From Echinococcus granulosus (taxonomy: Eukaryota; Platyhelminthes; Cestoda; Cyclophyllidea; Taeniidae), in assembly GCF_000524195.1 (NCBI RefSeq), contig NW_020170388.1:356800-420799 (forward strand): a stretch of DNA of 64,000 nt. The letters are read 5' to 3'. Shown here piece after piece: positions 1 through 13,090 of this stretch; within the stretch, counting starts at the first letter, position 1; every line of letters begins with the position of its first letter. Below the pieces are notes generated by a model that was given only the letters and a program-made list of their open reading frames with translations, did not search any database and was not told the DNA's origin. The translations under genes were made by a program, and so were the position numbers.

Positions 1-1192
1 CAAGTACTTATTGAGGTGACTGCAGGCTCTTCAATAAGTAAAATGGTTTATCTTGTTCATTGACTCTAAGTGGCTTATGCTAATTCAATGCCATTTGTTT
101 TCAGACGCTCCTCCCACTTTCTAGAAGCCTGTGACACTTTACATAGACTGCTACCCGTAAAGTTTCATGTTTTCTTTATCAATATTAACAACTCGTTAGC
201 TCCTTTAAAGGGGTTGCAATCAGCTTCTCGGTGATCAGATATTTCCATAAAATTCTATTTTTGTTTTCTTTAAAGCGTTTTGTATTAACACCTGGGAGTT
301 AAATATTTTGGTGAGTTGTGGTGAAAGTTTACTTTTTAAGTGATAATAATATTCCCATCTTTCGACTTTGATTTAGTTTGGCGTGTTTGCTTATCTGGTT
401 TGTCATAGACCCATGCTCGTCTGATGAAAGTGTACGTTCAAATCACTCGATTCCTTCCTTGAAATAACTTTCACTGCATACTTATCCCTTAATTGGTATC
501 TATTTTTGCATTATTTAAGTAAGGTTACAAGACTGAAGTTTAACCGTGGGTACTGTGATGTTTTTAATATATGTTGAAATTTTGCCTTTTCTGGCATTTA
601 TAAAAAATTTTGCGCTTCTGAGGACGATTTTGAGAATTTGGCTTCTCTGCTTGGGCGCATGGTCTTAATTAATTTTGAAAAGTGTGAACATTTTAAAAGG
701 TATTTGCAATACACAAAAAAATCAAGACAGTCACCGAAAGAGCTCAAATGTAGGTGATTGTAATAAAAGGACACTATCTTTGTCCAAGTGTATGTGCTTT
801 ATATTTTTGTGCTACATGGGATAACAAGTTTATGATTCATTAAGAAACATAGTGGCCTAGAAGGAAGGATCCAAAAGAACGATTTAGGAATTGCGCCACC
901 AATGAAAATTCCCAAGGTCGCATCAACTCTAAAACACAAAAGAACAATGATTGCCTCTTCTAGGGAAGCACATCGTTTGTACGAAGGACTGTGCGCTCTA
1001 AACGGCATGGCACTACCTTAACTTTGTGAATATTACCCAATTTGTTTATTGACAAATAAAGCAAATTTGATTTAGACTTTGGCTTTTTCTACTTTACTAT
1101 ATTTCAAGATTCATGTATGAAAAAATCACATTTTGTCATATAAGCATGATTTTTTGTTTTACAGCATTCATTAAACCCATTTCTTCTTCCAG
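1..1192 (+). other. Intron sequence left of the first secure CEP290-like exon
   Basis: This stretch is AT-rich and mostly without coding character. One candidate coding exon can be proposed at 105-156. It follows a pyrimidine-rich tract ending in TTTTCAG, reads 17 codons after one leftover base, and ends in a complete codon before GTAAAG. Its phase fits the phase-0 exon at 1193, but 17 residues are too few to be sure. The 69-codon reverse-strand frame at 799-1008 resembles nothing known and is ignored. Confidence 0.4.
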
Positions 1193-4100
1193 GTTCAAGA
1201 ACTCCAATCCCAACGTCAGCTGGCTACTAGCCAGAGTGATATCAACCGTCTGGAGGGATTAATTCATCAACTAGTAGAAGAAACTGCAGAAAAAGATAGA
1301 AAATATCAGGACCTCCAGAAACAATACTTTGCTAGAGAGCAAAGGCTTAGGACTTCCCTGGGGGTATGTAGACCCATTGAGTCATATACTTAATTCGATT
1401 TCAGCGTCCTAGATCGAGAGTTGCGGGTAGCGTTTCCTTGGCAGAACGTGAAAACCTCCTGAAAAAGGTTATTGCTTTAAAGAAGGAACGTGATGATCTT
1501 TATGAACGTTTGAAGCACTCAGAGAATGAACGCACTAATGTACAAAGCCAACTGGCGCGTCAGAACGATCTTTTTGAGCGCACTTCCGCAATCACCAAGT
1601 TGGTGGAGAGGTATGGATTTGATAGGAAATTAGATGGCGAATTCTTCCAGTGGCGACCACTGGTGGCTAAAAGTGGGGCTCCTGATTACAAACTTCAACT
1701 TCAGGTCAGCTTTGTGCGTTCGCAGGGTGTGCCTACTAACAAAAGAATAAGTAGTTTGTTTCACCTGATAGTGATATGAAGGCCATTTTTAAGTTCCCAT
1801 AGTTATTGGCGTTTCTTACACAATTTCATTTTTAGCTAAGTCAGCAAAAGGAGAAAATAGAATATTTAGAGGGTCTAACCAGACGCCAAGAACGACAAAT
1901 TGCAAAGATGGAAGAGGAGAATGTGGATTTGACTGAAGCCATGAAGGAAAAGGAAGCGGCCTGGAAGAATTATGCTAAAAGGAGTCCTGCGAAACCTAAG
2001 GTGATGTTTTGTTTAGTAATGTCACTTCTGAAGATTATGTATTAATGTACTCATTCGTGGTAAAATTTTGATACTTTTAATCAACGTCACATGTCTGAAC
2101 TCTCGGAATCTTATGGATGTGGCTGGTGGTCTTTTTGGACCCATGATAAGTGGTAGCGTTAAATCGCGTTACAAAAAAATTGGCTGATTTAATGCCATAA
2201 AAAGCGGTGTGGGATTTAAGGGGGTACAACTCTAGATAGAGTGTATTTTTTGTGGACTTTTGGGTTGGTGGCGAAGGCGTTAACTATGCAGACATTGTCT
2301 TCTGTCGAGCGACGATCCGAAGGTGTTCGAGATTAAACTTCCAATAGTCCTGTGTAAATCCTTTTGCTCAGGTTTTGAACACTGAGACAACAGGGGTACA
2401 AACCCATCTTCCGGAAACTTCCTCAGGAGACGATCTTCAACAGACGAGATGTCTCCTAAACAAAGTTCGCAGCCAGATCGTTCAACTGAAGGCTGAACAT
2501 GTAATTGAACTTGCCAAGTTGAACGCCAAGGTAAGAATTGCTACTGAATATGTTGTGGGAATGGAAGACTTTTTGAGTGGGTAACACAGGCAGGGCGCTG
2601 AACCACCAGTGTGGTTGCCGAATGACGGAGGACTCTAAGGTCCCGTGAGTGCTCTTCTTTACACAAGTCTTTCAGTGGTTGATAAACACGGAGAGAATAC
2701 CCCTAATTCAACCGATGTAAAGTATTTGGTGAATTGGTTTGAAATCTTTCCATTTCACATCTTCCGTTAAGCCAAGTGTATTGGGTGGTATTTACCTGGC
2801 AAGTGTTGCTAAAGGCTGGACGGAATTCTACAGTGAACACCTTCCATGTGTCAATTCACCTTCAAGGCGGTAGCTTGCCCCCGAATAGAAATCTAGATTA
2901 ATATAAACCTCAAACGTTGACGAAGCTTCGATACTCCTTGTGTGTGCGGCTCCGTAAATATTAGGCATTTAGAGCCGAGGCTCTTTTTTATACCGCACCT
3001 GGGTAGCATCCACCGAATAAATTCAAGATTGTCATTTCTTACGGAGTGGGTATCCATAAGTCATCAAAGGCATGGGCGTCTGCAGGGAATTCTATTACTG
3101 ATCTATAAGGAGCCCAGACAGGTACCAACCAATCAAATGTCAAGTTTCCCTACAGGAACGCTCTCCTCCACCTCAAATGCCCAAATCGCCTTCGGCGGCG
3201 CCCAGAAACGATGCCGAGATCCTCTATAGGCTCAGTGACCTTGAAGCAAACTTATGTAGTCAGGTTGAGGCCAATTCAAACAAGCTAGAGGCAGCGTTGG
3301 GGGAAATCACCCGACTTCGAGCCAGAAGCAACCAGTGAGTGTAGTGACCGGAAGGTCATTCTCAGGTCAACATTGTTATGATCTCCGATCCTTTCTTTTG
3401 TGTTTTTGTAACAGAGATGAAAAGGCGGTCGTGATGGCCTGTGTGAGTGATTTGAAAGCCGATTTACAGAACCGCGATGAACAGATTCAGAAATTGGTAA
3501 GTACTGTCAAGGAGTCCAAGGACCAGGCCACCAGCGCGATGGAAGAGTGTACAGGACTGAGAAAAGAGCTGGAAAAGAAACGTGTCGAAGTCCAGGTGAG
3601 GAAGATGTTCCTCTTCTTTGGCAAATCAGTTTGTAAATGTAAATGCGTGGTATTAATATGGCAATTACCTAAAGAATTTACGTATCCGTAGTGATGATGC
3701 TCATGTCAATCCGGGACTTTGGGGTTTGTACTATTACAGATTTGATTCCAAAACTTTCAAACCCCATACTTTTTTAATCATGCTGTGTAAGTTGTGTATG
3801 CTTTGAAGATTTAGATTTTTTTTGTAAAAAAAAATGATTTGTTATCGTTAGACTGATGTCGTGGTAAAGGGATTGTGGTAACCTTTCGAAGTTTCATCCA
3901 TTCAAAAGTGAATCCCTTGCATTCACCATTTCGATGTAATAATTGGTCTCTGCTGCAATTCCGTCATGCGGTATGTTTCTTGCGCTAGCAGAATGTCCTC
4001 CGGAGTGACCGCTGGCGGCTGGTAATCATCACAGCCTGAATCGTTAATGCCGTACGACTGGCCACCTTTGGTCGTTCACACTGCGTGTTCTCAAAGTCTT

Positions 4101-7100
4101 CCGTTGACCCAAGTAGACATCTGCCGCTTAAAAGTTGCTGTCTTTGTTCACAAGCAGCTTTTACTCATCACTAAATGCTGTTTTATGCACCCACTCACAA
4201 CCGCTATTGCCTAATACTTTGATGAGCGGTATCTGGACTGGCGAAACCACAGCATTGACGGTGGTTATTGTAAATGGTAACGTGTAAAACTGCCATGACG
4301 ATGTCTCCTTCCAAATGAACTCGCACAAAAGTCCCGTTTTGACCTGGACAACTTTTCTATTAATTAATTGCGTCTACTTGCGTCACTCGACTAGTCTTGC
4401 TTAACTGGCCTACTCTTTTGTGCCTCTTTGACTCCCACGACTTAGTAAGTGAGCTGTAGACTTTCCCTGAACTGCTGTTGAAAGCCTCCATATTCACCGC
4501 AAGGGACAAATTCTACCAACAAAGACGTCCTGAAGTGTGAGTGTGGAGGTCACTTTGTTGTTTACCACTTTTGGGTACAAATCAGGTGTCTCCTTTACAG
4601 CAGTGGCTGGCATCTATTCGCGCCTACACCTGCTGTGCTCAAAGCGCCACAGGATCGGTTCAAGCGGAGGCCAACGAAGCATATCTATCACCTTTTAGGC
4701 AACTAGAAATTTCGACCAAGGCGGTGTCGTGAAGTCGTGTTTGTAAAGCGAATGTATTATTTAGTGGCAAATTTCACTGGCAGTTGAATACACACTGCTT
4801 GAGAGGAATCTGAAAACGGTCCCAAATCGAAGCACCTCACCGTCAGTCCATTGGGTGGGTTCGCCCAAACCATATCCCATTAAATCTTCGACTGTGGTAC
4901 ACGGTTTTGGAAGAGAGGCTTATAACTCCTTGGAAAACACCACATCTACCCTTTAAATGCTCTTTTTTTTGCGATTCGGAACCTCAGTAGTTGCTACGAT
5001 GACGTGGCATCTCTAACACTAACTAATCTGCGACAGCTAAATTTATCACCACGCCTTTGCCCTTTTTTGGGGCTGGCAAATCGGCCTGAAGTGAGTGTAG
5101 TGGAGATTATTTTATTCCAAAATGACTTCAAAAAGGAAAAGCTTTATGTGATTTAATTTTCTGACCGGAGGGTATTAACCGAAGGCACAGATTTGCCTTC
5201 GGCCCCACCCTTCCTCCCCCACATCACGTCCTCCCTTTGAAGGCGGACTCACCACCAAAAGAATCTTCTGTCAGTAGATTGTAATCTGTTGTGATGGCCC
5301 TACCGGCACTACACTGACCTGTAAGGTTTCCCTTGTAAGATGGGACGGAGAGAGGAAACTGCCTCACCTTTATTCTTGACATGTCTACTAGACAATGTCA
5401 TGATCAAATACGAAATGGAATAGAGCGTTGAGAAAATGCATTTATAGTAATGAAAACAGAAGCGGCTATTGCTAAGTTCTTTTTTTCTAGAGGTAAATCC
5501 TGGCTTTATGCAGTTTGGCTATCCCCTAAAAATTTGGAGGAAGGATGATTAAATAAGCGATTTTATCAGGCGATGATTAGTGAGCGGCAATTTGGAAGTC
5601 AAATCTTATCACAGATTTTGTGCTCTCACCGCGTCGTCATTTTATTAAATTATAATAGGAAAGCAGATGTCAATATGACAATATTCTCAACTTTTTTATT
5701 ATTTTATCAGCTTTAATTAAAAGCGTTAATGCCATGCCTAAAAGACTCTCCTCCCTTTAGAAAGCTCAAAAGGAACTGCAGAAGCAGATGCAGGCACAAT
5801 CGGCAACGAGGGAGCAAACCAGCGAGGCGGTGGAGCAGCTTTCCAAGAAGGTGAAAAGTCTCACTTCTCAACTTGGTAATTCCTTTACAAATGCAGCGAA
5901 TTTTCCTTTTATTTTATTAAACAATATCAGTATTGCCTCGTGTTTTCTTGAAGGTGGTGGATTTTATCAGCTCACTAGTAGGCTCTCTCATTTCAACTCT
6001 TTAGATGAAACTCTACATAGAATATAGTAAGCTTTTAGTACCATTTGCAGGCATTTAATGTAAAGAAAAAGACGTAGTGGTTTTTGAATTCTAGAAAAGA
6101 AAAATGAAATTCATCAGCGCTTAAATTCGCGCATTTCGGAAGTAGAGTCGGCAAACAGCAAATTACTGGCAGAGCTTCAGACCAAGAAGGTGTCAACAGT
6201 TGACAAAGCCTTTGTTAGTCAACTGACGGAAAGAATTCGCAAATTGGAGTTGGAAAACGCCAAGTTGAGAGCGCCTGCCTCAGCTCAAGTCGCTGGATCG
6301 ACCCATAACTTTCGTGTAAGGCACATATACTACCTTTAATCATTCAGTAGCGCAAATTTAAAGGCTAAACAATTTTCTGTAGGCCGACGCAGCAACGGGC
6401 GAAGCACAACAGGGCTCTGAAGAAGATTTAAAGTTAGTTCTTAAACAACTCAAACTGGCACAAAGGGAGAGGGATGCAGCAAGGAAGCAGCTCCTGAAGA
6501 CAGACGCAAATTTGAAACGAACTGAAAAGTGGGTGCTTAGGCTCTTCACTTTTTAGCATTTCGTAGATGCGAATGTAAGTCCATTTTTATCTCTGCTAAA
6601 GGCATAATCGCCTTCTTCTCAACCGTTTGAGACTTCAACCCGGTGAGGGGAGCTATTTACGAAGCTGGGCAAGGAGTACTCCCAACAGAACTACAAACAC
6701 TTCAGCCAAAGAATTAGCACCCATTCAACTTCGACAAGAGCTGAATGTCGCTCGTGAAGATAATGCCAAATTAAAGGTAACCGGTCAAAAAATATGCGCC
6801 CTACGTTGATGAAGCCTGTGAAAAGATTGCCTAAATTAGTTTTGCGTCTACTGATTAATGACTTTATCAGATTTTAGGATAATTATTGTATTATAATAAG
6901 TTCAGTAGAAATTCTGCTTTGCTGCCATTTTAGATTCGCAATGCTAAATTGGAGGCCTCAGTGGCCAGATTGGAGGAGCAGTTGCAACAGCTAAAGATGA
7001 CGCGCCCCTATGGTCCTTCGTTGGACAAAGTTGATACCGCAGCTAAAGGTAAACAGGTAAGGATTTTAATCACACCATGAAGGGGGTTGGGAATCAGCTA

Positions 7101-8355
7101 ATTTTCTGCTTTTAACTCTTCTTTCGGTCTCATGTTTCTTGTAATCTATATCTAGTTGCAAGCTAATGTGTGATAATTTAAAGTTTTTCTTTATAATACA
7201 ACTGTCTATTTACCCAGGATGTAATGAGGGTACGTATTCTTTATAAGCTGTCCAAGTGGGCAAAAGTGAGGTCTCTGGTTCCGATTTCATCTAATGGGTT
7301 TTACGCATCCGTTGTAAAATTCTTTCTTATACAAGATCACCAATTGGTGACCATGGTGTGGTGTCATTACCAGGGTAGACAGCTAGACACAAGGTCGTTG
7401 TGATTTTGTCTTGAGAAGCAGACAGCCTAGTGGTAGTCACATTCGGTTCTAGCTTCTCCGGCGTATTTTCTATCTCTGTTCTACACCGCTTTAAATCGTG
7501 TGATTTTCTGGAACTGGTGCCTGGAAAAGGTGTTAATTGTCACCTGGAGAAAGTAAGACAATATCTCTTCTCCATCTCATCCTGAGGAACAAATCTATTT
7601 ACGGGTCAGTGTAGCTACTGGGTTCACTATTTCATCATTCTTTCAATGGCCAGGTGAGTAGACATGGCATTTCTGGCTCCTCCTAGAGAGGTTTTATGCA
7701 CACCTTCAAATTCTATCGAACAAATTATGCCCACTGGAGAGTTCTGTCCCCAATACATGCTCTTGTTAGGATGAAGAGGTACCTGCGTACCTTTGGAGTG
7801 TGGGCTGGGTAATGGGCAGATGGTTTGGAGATGACCAAGGGTCTGTTCTTTTACCCAACAAATGTTAATATGATTGCATAAACCACATTTTTAACAACAA
7901 ACAATCAAGAATGGAAGGCGACTTTTTCCAGCAAACCTAAAGGTAGTGAAAACAACATGTTAGTAGTTGGTGAAGCTTATTACCATCTGTCATTTGTCCA
8001 GCCACTATTACCGATATACTTATTTTAAACTCTTTGCCCGTGCTATTAATCTGCCCTTCAGCCATCGGGTACCACAGGAAAAACTGCCGCGGAGTTAGAA
8101 GTAGTCATCATTAAAATGAAGTCCATTCTCGACCGTACACTGGGTGAGAACGCGCGACTAAAACGTCTGTTAACCCATACTACTAACCGAGCGAGTCTAC
8201 AGAGCCTTCAAAGTGAAAATCGTCGTCTTCGAGAGCGTCTTGAACAGGCAGAAGATGCAACAGGTGCCGCCTTGGCAGAACACCAAATTGAAAGCGACAG
8301 ATCTCTTGCCCATTTAACTTCAGAATACGACAAATTGCGAGCTCAACTACTGAAG
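1193..8355 (+). CDS. CEP290: CEP290-like centrosomal/ciliary coiled-coil protein, 5' partial
   Basis: Thirteen exons join in frame: 1193-1363, 1405-1704, 1836-2000, 2372-2530, 3156-3334, 3415-3595, 5761-5875, 6095-6315, 6383-6528, 6602-6776, 6934-7056 and 8062-8355, plus upstream exons outside the window. The product is almost pure heptad coiled coil, rich in E, K, Q and L, with short S/P/A linkers (near 3156 and 6383). The best family match is the C-terminal third of CEP290. The last secure exon carries a block of the pattern ELEx4IxMKx5TxxENxxLKR, where human CEP290 has LEKTIGLMKKVVEKVQRENE. CEP290 bridges membrane and microtubules at the ciliary transition zone. The start is upstream and the 3' end is unresolved, with candidate exons at 12711 and 14091. 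Coiled coils resemble one another, so another centrosomal coiled-coil protein remains possible. Confidence 0.62.
3596..5760 (+). other. Long intron (2.2 kb) of the CEP290-like gene
   Basis: No coding exon was found between the exons ending at 3595 and starting at 5761. The interval holds a stretch around 4170-4290 that resembles 46060-46190 in an androglobin intron. Both contain GATGAGCGGTRTCTGGA-like sequence with similar surroundings. This looks like an old dispersed repeat of unknown class. Confidence 0.4.
7057..8061 (+). other. Intron (1.0 kb) of the CEP290-like gene
   Basis: This interval lies between a clean GTAAGG donor at 7057 and the CTTCAG acceptor ending at 8061. No coding frame, RNA gene or clear repeat was seen inside it. 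Confidence 0.5.
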
Positions 8356-9159
8356 GTGAGGCTTAGTTGCAGATGCCGCGAAAAGCCGATTTCCCTCACC
8401 CAACAGCATTCACCTCACTTAACCCTCTCACCTCGCCTACCCCCTTCTGAAGTGCGTAGTTCTTTTTTTGAGGCAGATTAAGTGATGCTTCTACGTCATG
8501 GCAACTGCCACAATTCGCACGGTTGAGTCAGAGTTACAAACGCAGGAGCCGTGAGGATGGTGTCAGTTTCCGGATTTTATTGCTCAAAGAATTAAGCAAC
8601 ATTCACCTTACGGCTTAAGATGCTAAGAGACCTAGAAGAGGCAGAAGATTAACAACCCTGATGGCGTTAGAATGGCTCCATTCCTGACTTGTGGGAGATT
8701 GAAAGGATCCATGTGAGAGGGAGCCTTGTTGAAGCAGGTATCACTTCGCCATATGGTCTTCTACCATGGTATTCCTTGCCATTGCACCTCTGTGGAACGA
8801 AACTTGTTCACCGCAAGGGAAAGCCTTCCAACTTCAATTGTGATAACCGTTTCCGTTTCTTCTGCCCTCTGTTTGAAAGGTAAAACGGAAAGAATTGAGG
8901 GTAAATACGCCTTTATATTCATCCTCATGCTTCGGATCTCTTGACATTCGTATTAGGGGATCACGCGATCTACTGAGGAAGAGAACAGTGGGGAACTACC
9001 ATCACGAGGATAGAAAGGGTTGTGACTAGGACGAACCTACCCGAGTCTTGAGAGAGGGTGCTGAATAAGGGTGGAAATCGCAGTTAGTTTGTGTCTAATT
9101 GGGAAATATCTTTGTAATATGGACCATAGATTCAAGTGCTTAAACAGCTTCCTTTAAAT

Positions 9160-10260
9160 CTTCAGGAGTATATCCTGAATGTAAGTGTGGCACCCTAAAC
9201 CCTCCTTAAAATCCAGAGAAGTCCCCATACAAGGCCGGAATGTGTACTCATAACATACAGAAATGCTGAGGAGCTACCGGCTTGGCATGAAGACCATACC
9301 GCCCAGAGAACGTACAATGGCAAAGCCTAGGGTGTCCGTGTCATCAAAACTATGGGTTGAGCCAACCTCCTCCTTAAACGTCATCCTCGGCGCTCCTTTC
9401 GGTCAACCCCTCGCGTCGGCTGTCAGAAAAACACCCACAGCCAACCTCGTCAGAGATTGAATTTGCGGGCCACCGAGAGGATAATTAATCACAACGTCAC
9501 TTGTCTCTCTTGGCCACTTTACTGAATCTGTAGTTTCGTCCCGTTAAGGAATGGTATTGGGAGGAGAGTGAATTGCTGGCCATCTCATATGTCCATCGTT
9601 AGTCGTAAGAACATGGGTTTAAAAGAGCAGTGTCATTTAATCCGTTCACCCTTGCCATTTTGTTATCACTGCATTGCTGTCTAGCCATATTTTTCTGGGT
9701 TCTGTCCACCTAGTTGAGGGTTGGAGGAGGTATCACGTGTTCACTTTCTTGACATCATTATTCGTGTACCGTAGACAGCTCCGTAGCGGACCTTTTTGAT
9801 GGTTCACGGCTGACGTTGCTTCAATTGTTGATAAGGCTTCCGCAGAACATGGGACGGGGATAGTTGCCGAAGGTTGACATTATTTTTAACCCCTTTGTTA
9901 GGGATCATCACAGATTTGACCATCCGCAGCCTATGCCCTTCTTCCGTCAGGTTATAGTTTAGCATTCAGGAATGGAAATCAAGGAGTTTGTTCTTTAGGA
10001 TCGGGTTCTGTTGCCACCATCACCAAAGTAGCACTCTAAGCCTTCTCTGAAGTCAAAAGAAGTCTTAATATTAGGGCTGGAAATGTACCACCGACGTACG
10101 GAAAGGCTGGGGGACTACTGGCATGGCATGGAGGCCGTAACAACTAGTAGAAGTGCAGTTGCGGAGCCTTAAGTGCCCGTGTAACCAGAAAGAAGAGTTA
10201 ACCAAACTGTCAAAGCATTTCTTTAGAAAGGCTAATTCATCTAAACACATTATCCACCTT
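9160..10260 (+). mobile_element. TRIM-like non-autonomous LTR element, copy A
   Basis: Two degenerate direct repeats of about 180-210 bp, at about 9189-9400 and 10031-10225, flank about 630 bp with no coding capacity. Both repeats run from a CAC(C/T)CTAA(A/G)CC start, through a GGCATGGC-GGAGGCCGT-like core (clearer in the right repeat), to a sequence like GTAACCAGAAAGAAGAGTTA. The whole structure is repeated at 53970-55045, including the internal part. Shared internal blocks include a GGGTTCT-TCCA-CTA stretch, a GTAGACA stretch, TGGTTCACGGCT and GTAGTTGCCGAAGG. Terminal direct repeats around a short non-coding core are the hallmark of terminal-repeat retrotransposons in miniature. No tRNA primer site or target duplication was established. 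A small palindrome, TTCAGGA-gtata-TCCTGAA (9161-9179), lies at the left end. Confidence 0.55.
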
Positions 10261-11299
10261 TTTGAACAATTGCAAGATTGCATACTTTTGGCATACCAAC
10301 TTATTCTTTTTGTTTAATCAAAGGTCTTCCTCCTCAAGCGGGCCTATGACAAGTGGTCCTTTGGCAGCGGCGTCTAGCTTTTAAAATAGGCGCTTGTCCC
10401 ACAATACTCCCTTAACCGCAGAGACCTTATTCCCACCGGAATCTTCTTGAACTTCTTTACCCTTTGCAGGAAAGGAAGATTCACAATCAAACAAGTAAAC
10501 GACTCCTTTCAACCGAATTCCAATTAAATAAACTGAGAAGTGAGAAGGAAGGAGGACCCGAAAGGGAAGATGCCTAGGTAAGTCTAACATTGTCATTATT
10601 GACAGTGACACTGGTTGTCATGGCTCAAAGGTAACTATTGTCTTTTCGTGTCCTCTTTAGTGGTGGTCTTAGTGGCTCGCAACTCAGAGAAAAGGGAAAG
10701 AAGTCAACTGGCTGCTTACTTTTTTTCCTTTTAAAATTAACCGAATTAATTTACGCCAAGTGGACATTTGAGTTAAAAACAAAAAAGTTTAATTTTCCCT
10801 AAAAGAAGTAATAATTTTGGGATTAAATAGTCACATTAACTGTCGAGAGGACCTTAATCGGCTGGCCAACAGTGGCACTTGTCACGTCCGCATCAGTGCC
10901 TTGTGTTCTTTATCCCTCTATGTTGATTGGTGGTTGCGATGAGTCGCGCAGCAAGGCGATTGGTTAAGCTGAAGACAATACAACGCCAAACGCAATGGCG
11001 GATTGTGGTGATTGACTTCCTTTTGAGATACGTCGATGCCGCACGACTGTACAACTTTACCACCGGGTTGTAGTGGCTTATTTATCTCCTTTGCGTCTGT
11101 AGAATTGGTTCGATTTAACAACGCCTCTGTTCTGGGTGTTTATTCCCCGAGAATTGCAGTGTTCCCGTACCAAGCTACGCGCCGGTAAGGACACAGCAAA
11201 TGCCTTAGCGCCCGACTCTTTTCTGAACCCAAGGTAGGAATTTACAAAAGAGGTGGGACGCCATTAGTACGGCTCGAGTGTCATGCCACAGGACGGGAG

Positions 11300-11640
11300 T
11301 ACAACCCGCGGAGACTTCAATGCCCGCGTGAGCGAGATTTCCAGCCCTGAAGGTACTATGAGCGCCAGTACACAGGCGAATCCGTAAGCCATAAGATTTT
11401 GGAAGTAGTTGTTTCTGGTATTCGCAGAAGCATGAGACAAGCAGCCCCGGCATGGGTGTCAGTCGGTAGATGGCACAATTTTTATATCTTTGACCTCTGG
11501 TGCTCAGTATCCAAGGCACACCACATCATGGCAACCCGGAAGAGTAGCGTTTTAACACAGATGCGCAGATCGGGTCGGTATCAGGTGGTGAGTTTACGCG
11601 GCTTGTTGTCCAGTCTCCAACTACTGAATCTGGAGAGGCG
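11300..11640 (+). mobile_element. Decayed LINE endonuclease-like fragment
   Basis: At 11310 the frame reads GDFNARVSE, the signature of the apurinic-endonuclease domain of non-LTR retrotransposons (GDFNARVG). It soon meets a stop codon. In another frame, from about 11425, a segment with MRQAAPAW and GRWHNFYIFD resembles the later part of the same domain, where LINEs have an MR-x-KATWMHPRS and WHLLDYV stretch. Stops and frame changes show that it is dead. The match is short and made by eye, so the family cannot be named. Confidence 0.35.
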
Positions 11641-12710
11641 TCTAGGTTAAACCGAGAAGTTCCGTTCGACAAATCGGTTTAACAGGGTGTACTATTGTAA
11701 CGGTAGTGGTCACACCGTAGTAGATCTCAAGCCTGTCTACGTGTCGGCACACATGTCAGGGGTATGCTGGTTTAGTCCAAAGCCGTTAATCCACCTAGCG
11801 GGCAAAAGCCTGTGTAGCGCTGAAGTTTCTTCTGCACAAAGACGTAAATCTTAGCAAACACTCATGTAGGTATCTTCCAGCAAGGTTCGGTACATAATGT
11901 TGGTGGTACACTCAGCCCCTCAGCAATGGTATGAAGCGTCTTAAAGATTGTCGGCACTCAGTGACGATTTCAACTACAGACCTTCTCCCGTCCGCAGCCT
12001 TGGACTAGCTGGCGGTGACGTTAAAATTTACCTAGAGTGTGGAGTTTATGCCTCAGCCTGGGCATCTGATTGACGCTTTACCTCCCGTCACTTGACTAGA
12101 TTGTGCAACGTCGAATACAGCATAATCATTTAAAACATTTAAGAATTTGGATGTAGCAAGGGAGAGAGGCAGACAGTTTTTCACTCTTGACCGATGGCGA
12201 AGTGAAGCAGGTCGGTGTGAAGCTGCTTTCTGAGCAGCGATTAGAAGTTGGAAGGAGTGGCGGGTGGCTCTGTATGTGGAAGCGCAAGGATAGTTTGCAT
12301 TTCTCGCGTGATAGGTTTTAGCACGGAAGACACGAGCCACCGCTTGTGGGGGCTCAAATGTGGTAGCTTAGCCACAGGGACCCGAATTATGACATCGCCA
12401 GCACTTTATTTCTTACAGATCTCTAAGTAGCTCTTTCCAGGCCTGTAAGGGTGGAGGCTGGTGCCGAACTAAACGGTTTCATGTGTCACATGAAGTGTTA
12501 GATCCGAAAGGGCACCACTAGGCCACGTGGGCACTTTCAGTCTTCTCGAGTTTCACCCATGCACTGGAGGTGTAGGACTGCACATCTCACCAACATTACT
12601 TCTCCTCCATCCTGTCCTTTATGTGCACGCGTGCTAGAGGTGCTACCAAACTCGTGGAGTTTGAATTGTCTGCGGAGGTATCTCGAGTACTACACCATTC
12701 CAATGTCCAG

Positions 12711-12769
12711 TTTCAAGGAAAAGATAAGTTGGGAAAAGAACTCACCGAATTTGAAGAAGCCCTTCCTTG
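12711..12769 (+). CDS. Candidate downstream exon of the CEP290-like gene
   Basis: An exon-like stretch sits between an AATGTCCAG acceptor and a GTAAAT donor. It reads FQGKDKLGKELTEFEEALP in phase 0, which is the phase left by the exon ending at 8355. Joined to that exon it extends the coiled coil, where human CEP290 has LEILNEKMTVQLEETGKRLQ. It ends in phase 2. The 4.4-kb intron it implies, containing a retroelement, is long but acceptable. Confidence 0.4.
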
Positions 12770-12949
12770 GTAAATATGTCATTACTTCCACAATCACTTA
12801 GAGCCTTGATAAGTCTCCTGTTTGAACGACGTGGCCACACAAATAAAGCTCCTGACTGCCTATAGGAGGCGTGAAAATTCTGCATATTTTCTTCTCAAGC
12901 CAATTTTCCAAGCCAATTACTTCACCCACCATTGGAGGTTTTTGGGTCA

Positions 12950-13090
12950 AATTTTTGTAAACCCTCTCGCTCTCTCTCCATTTTTGCCCTCCTGTCATTT
13001 CTTAGCTCTCTCCCCTCTCCTTTTTTTCGCTCTCCGTTTTCTGCCTCTCGTGATTTCCTGTTTCCTACCGTCAGCTGTTGTTCCTGCCTC
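12950..13090 (+). repeat. Pyrimidine-rich (CT) low-complexity tract
   Basis: The + strand here is a run of CTCTCTC, CCTTTTTTT and similar words. It produces several overlapping open frames on both strands that reflect base composition only. No coding exon is supported. Confidence 0.6.

Larger units (their letters stand above)
8356..12710. other. Gene-poor interval after the last secure CEP290-like exon
   Basis: This interval is either a long intron or 3' flank of the CEP290-like gene. It contains the TRIM-like element at about 9160-10260 and a decayed LINE-like fragment at about 11300-11640. The remaining short open frames on both strands lack family resemblance or conserved splice context. 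Confidence 0.45.
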
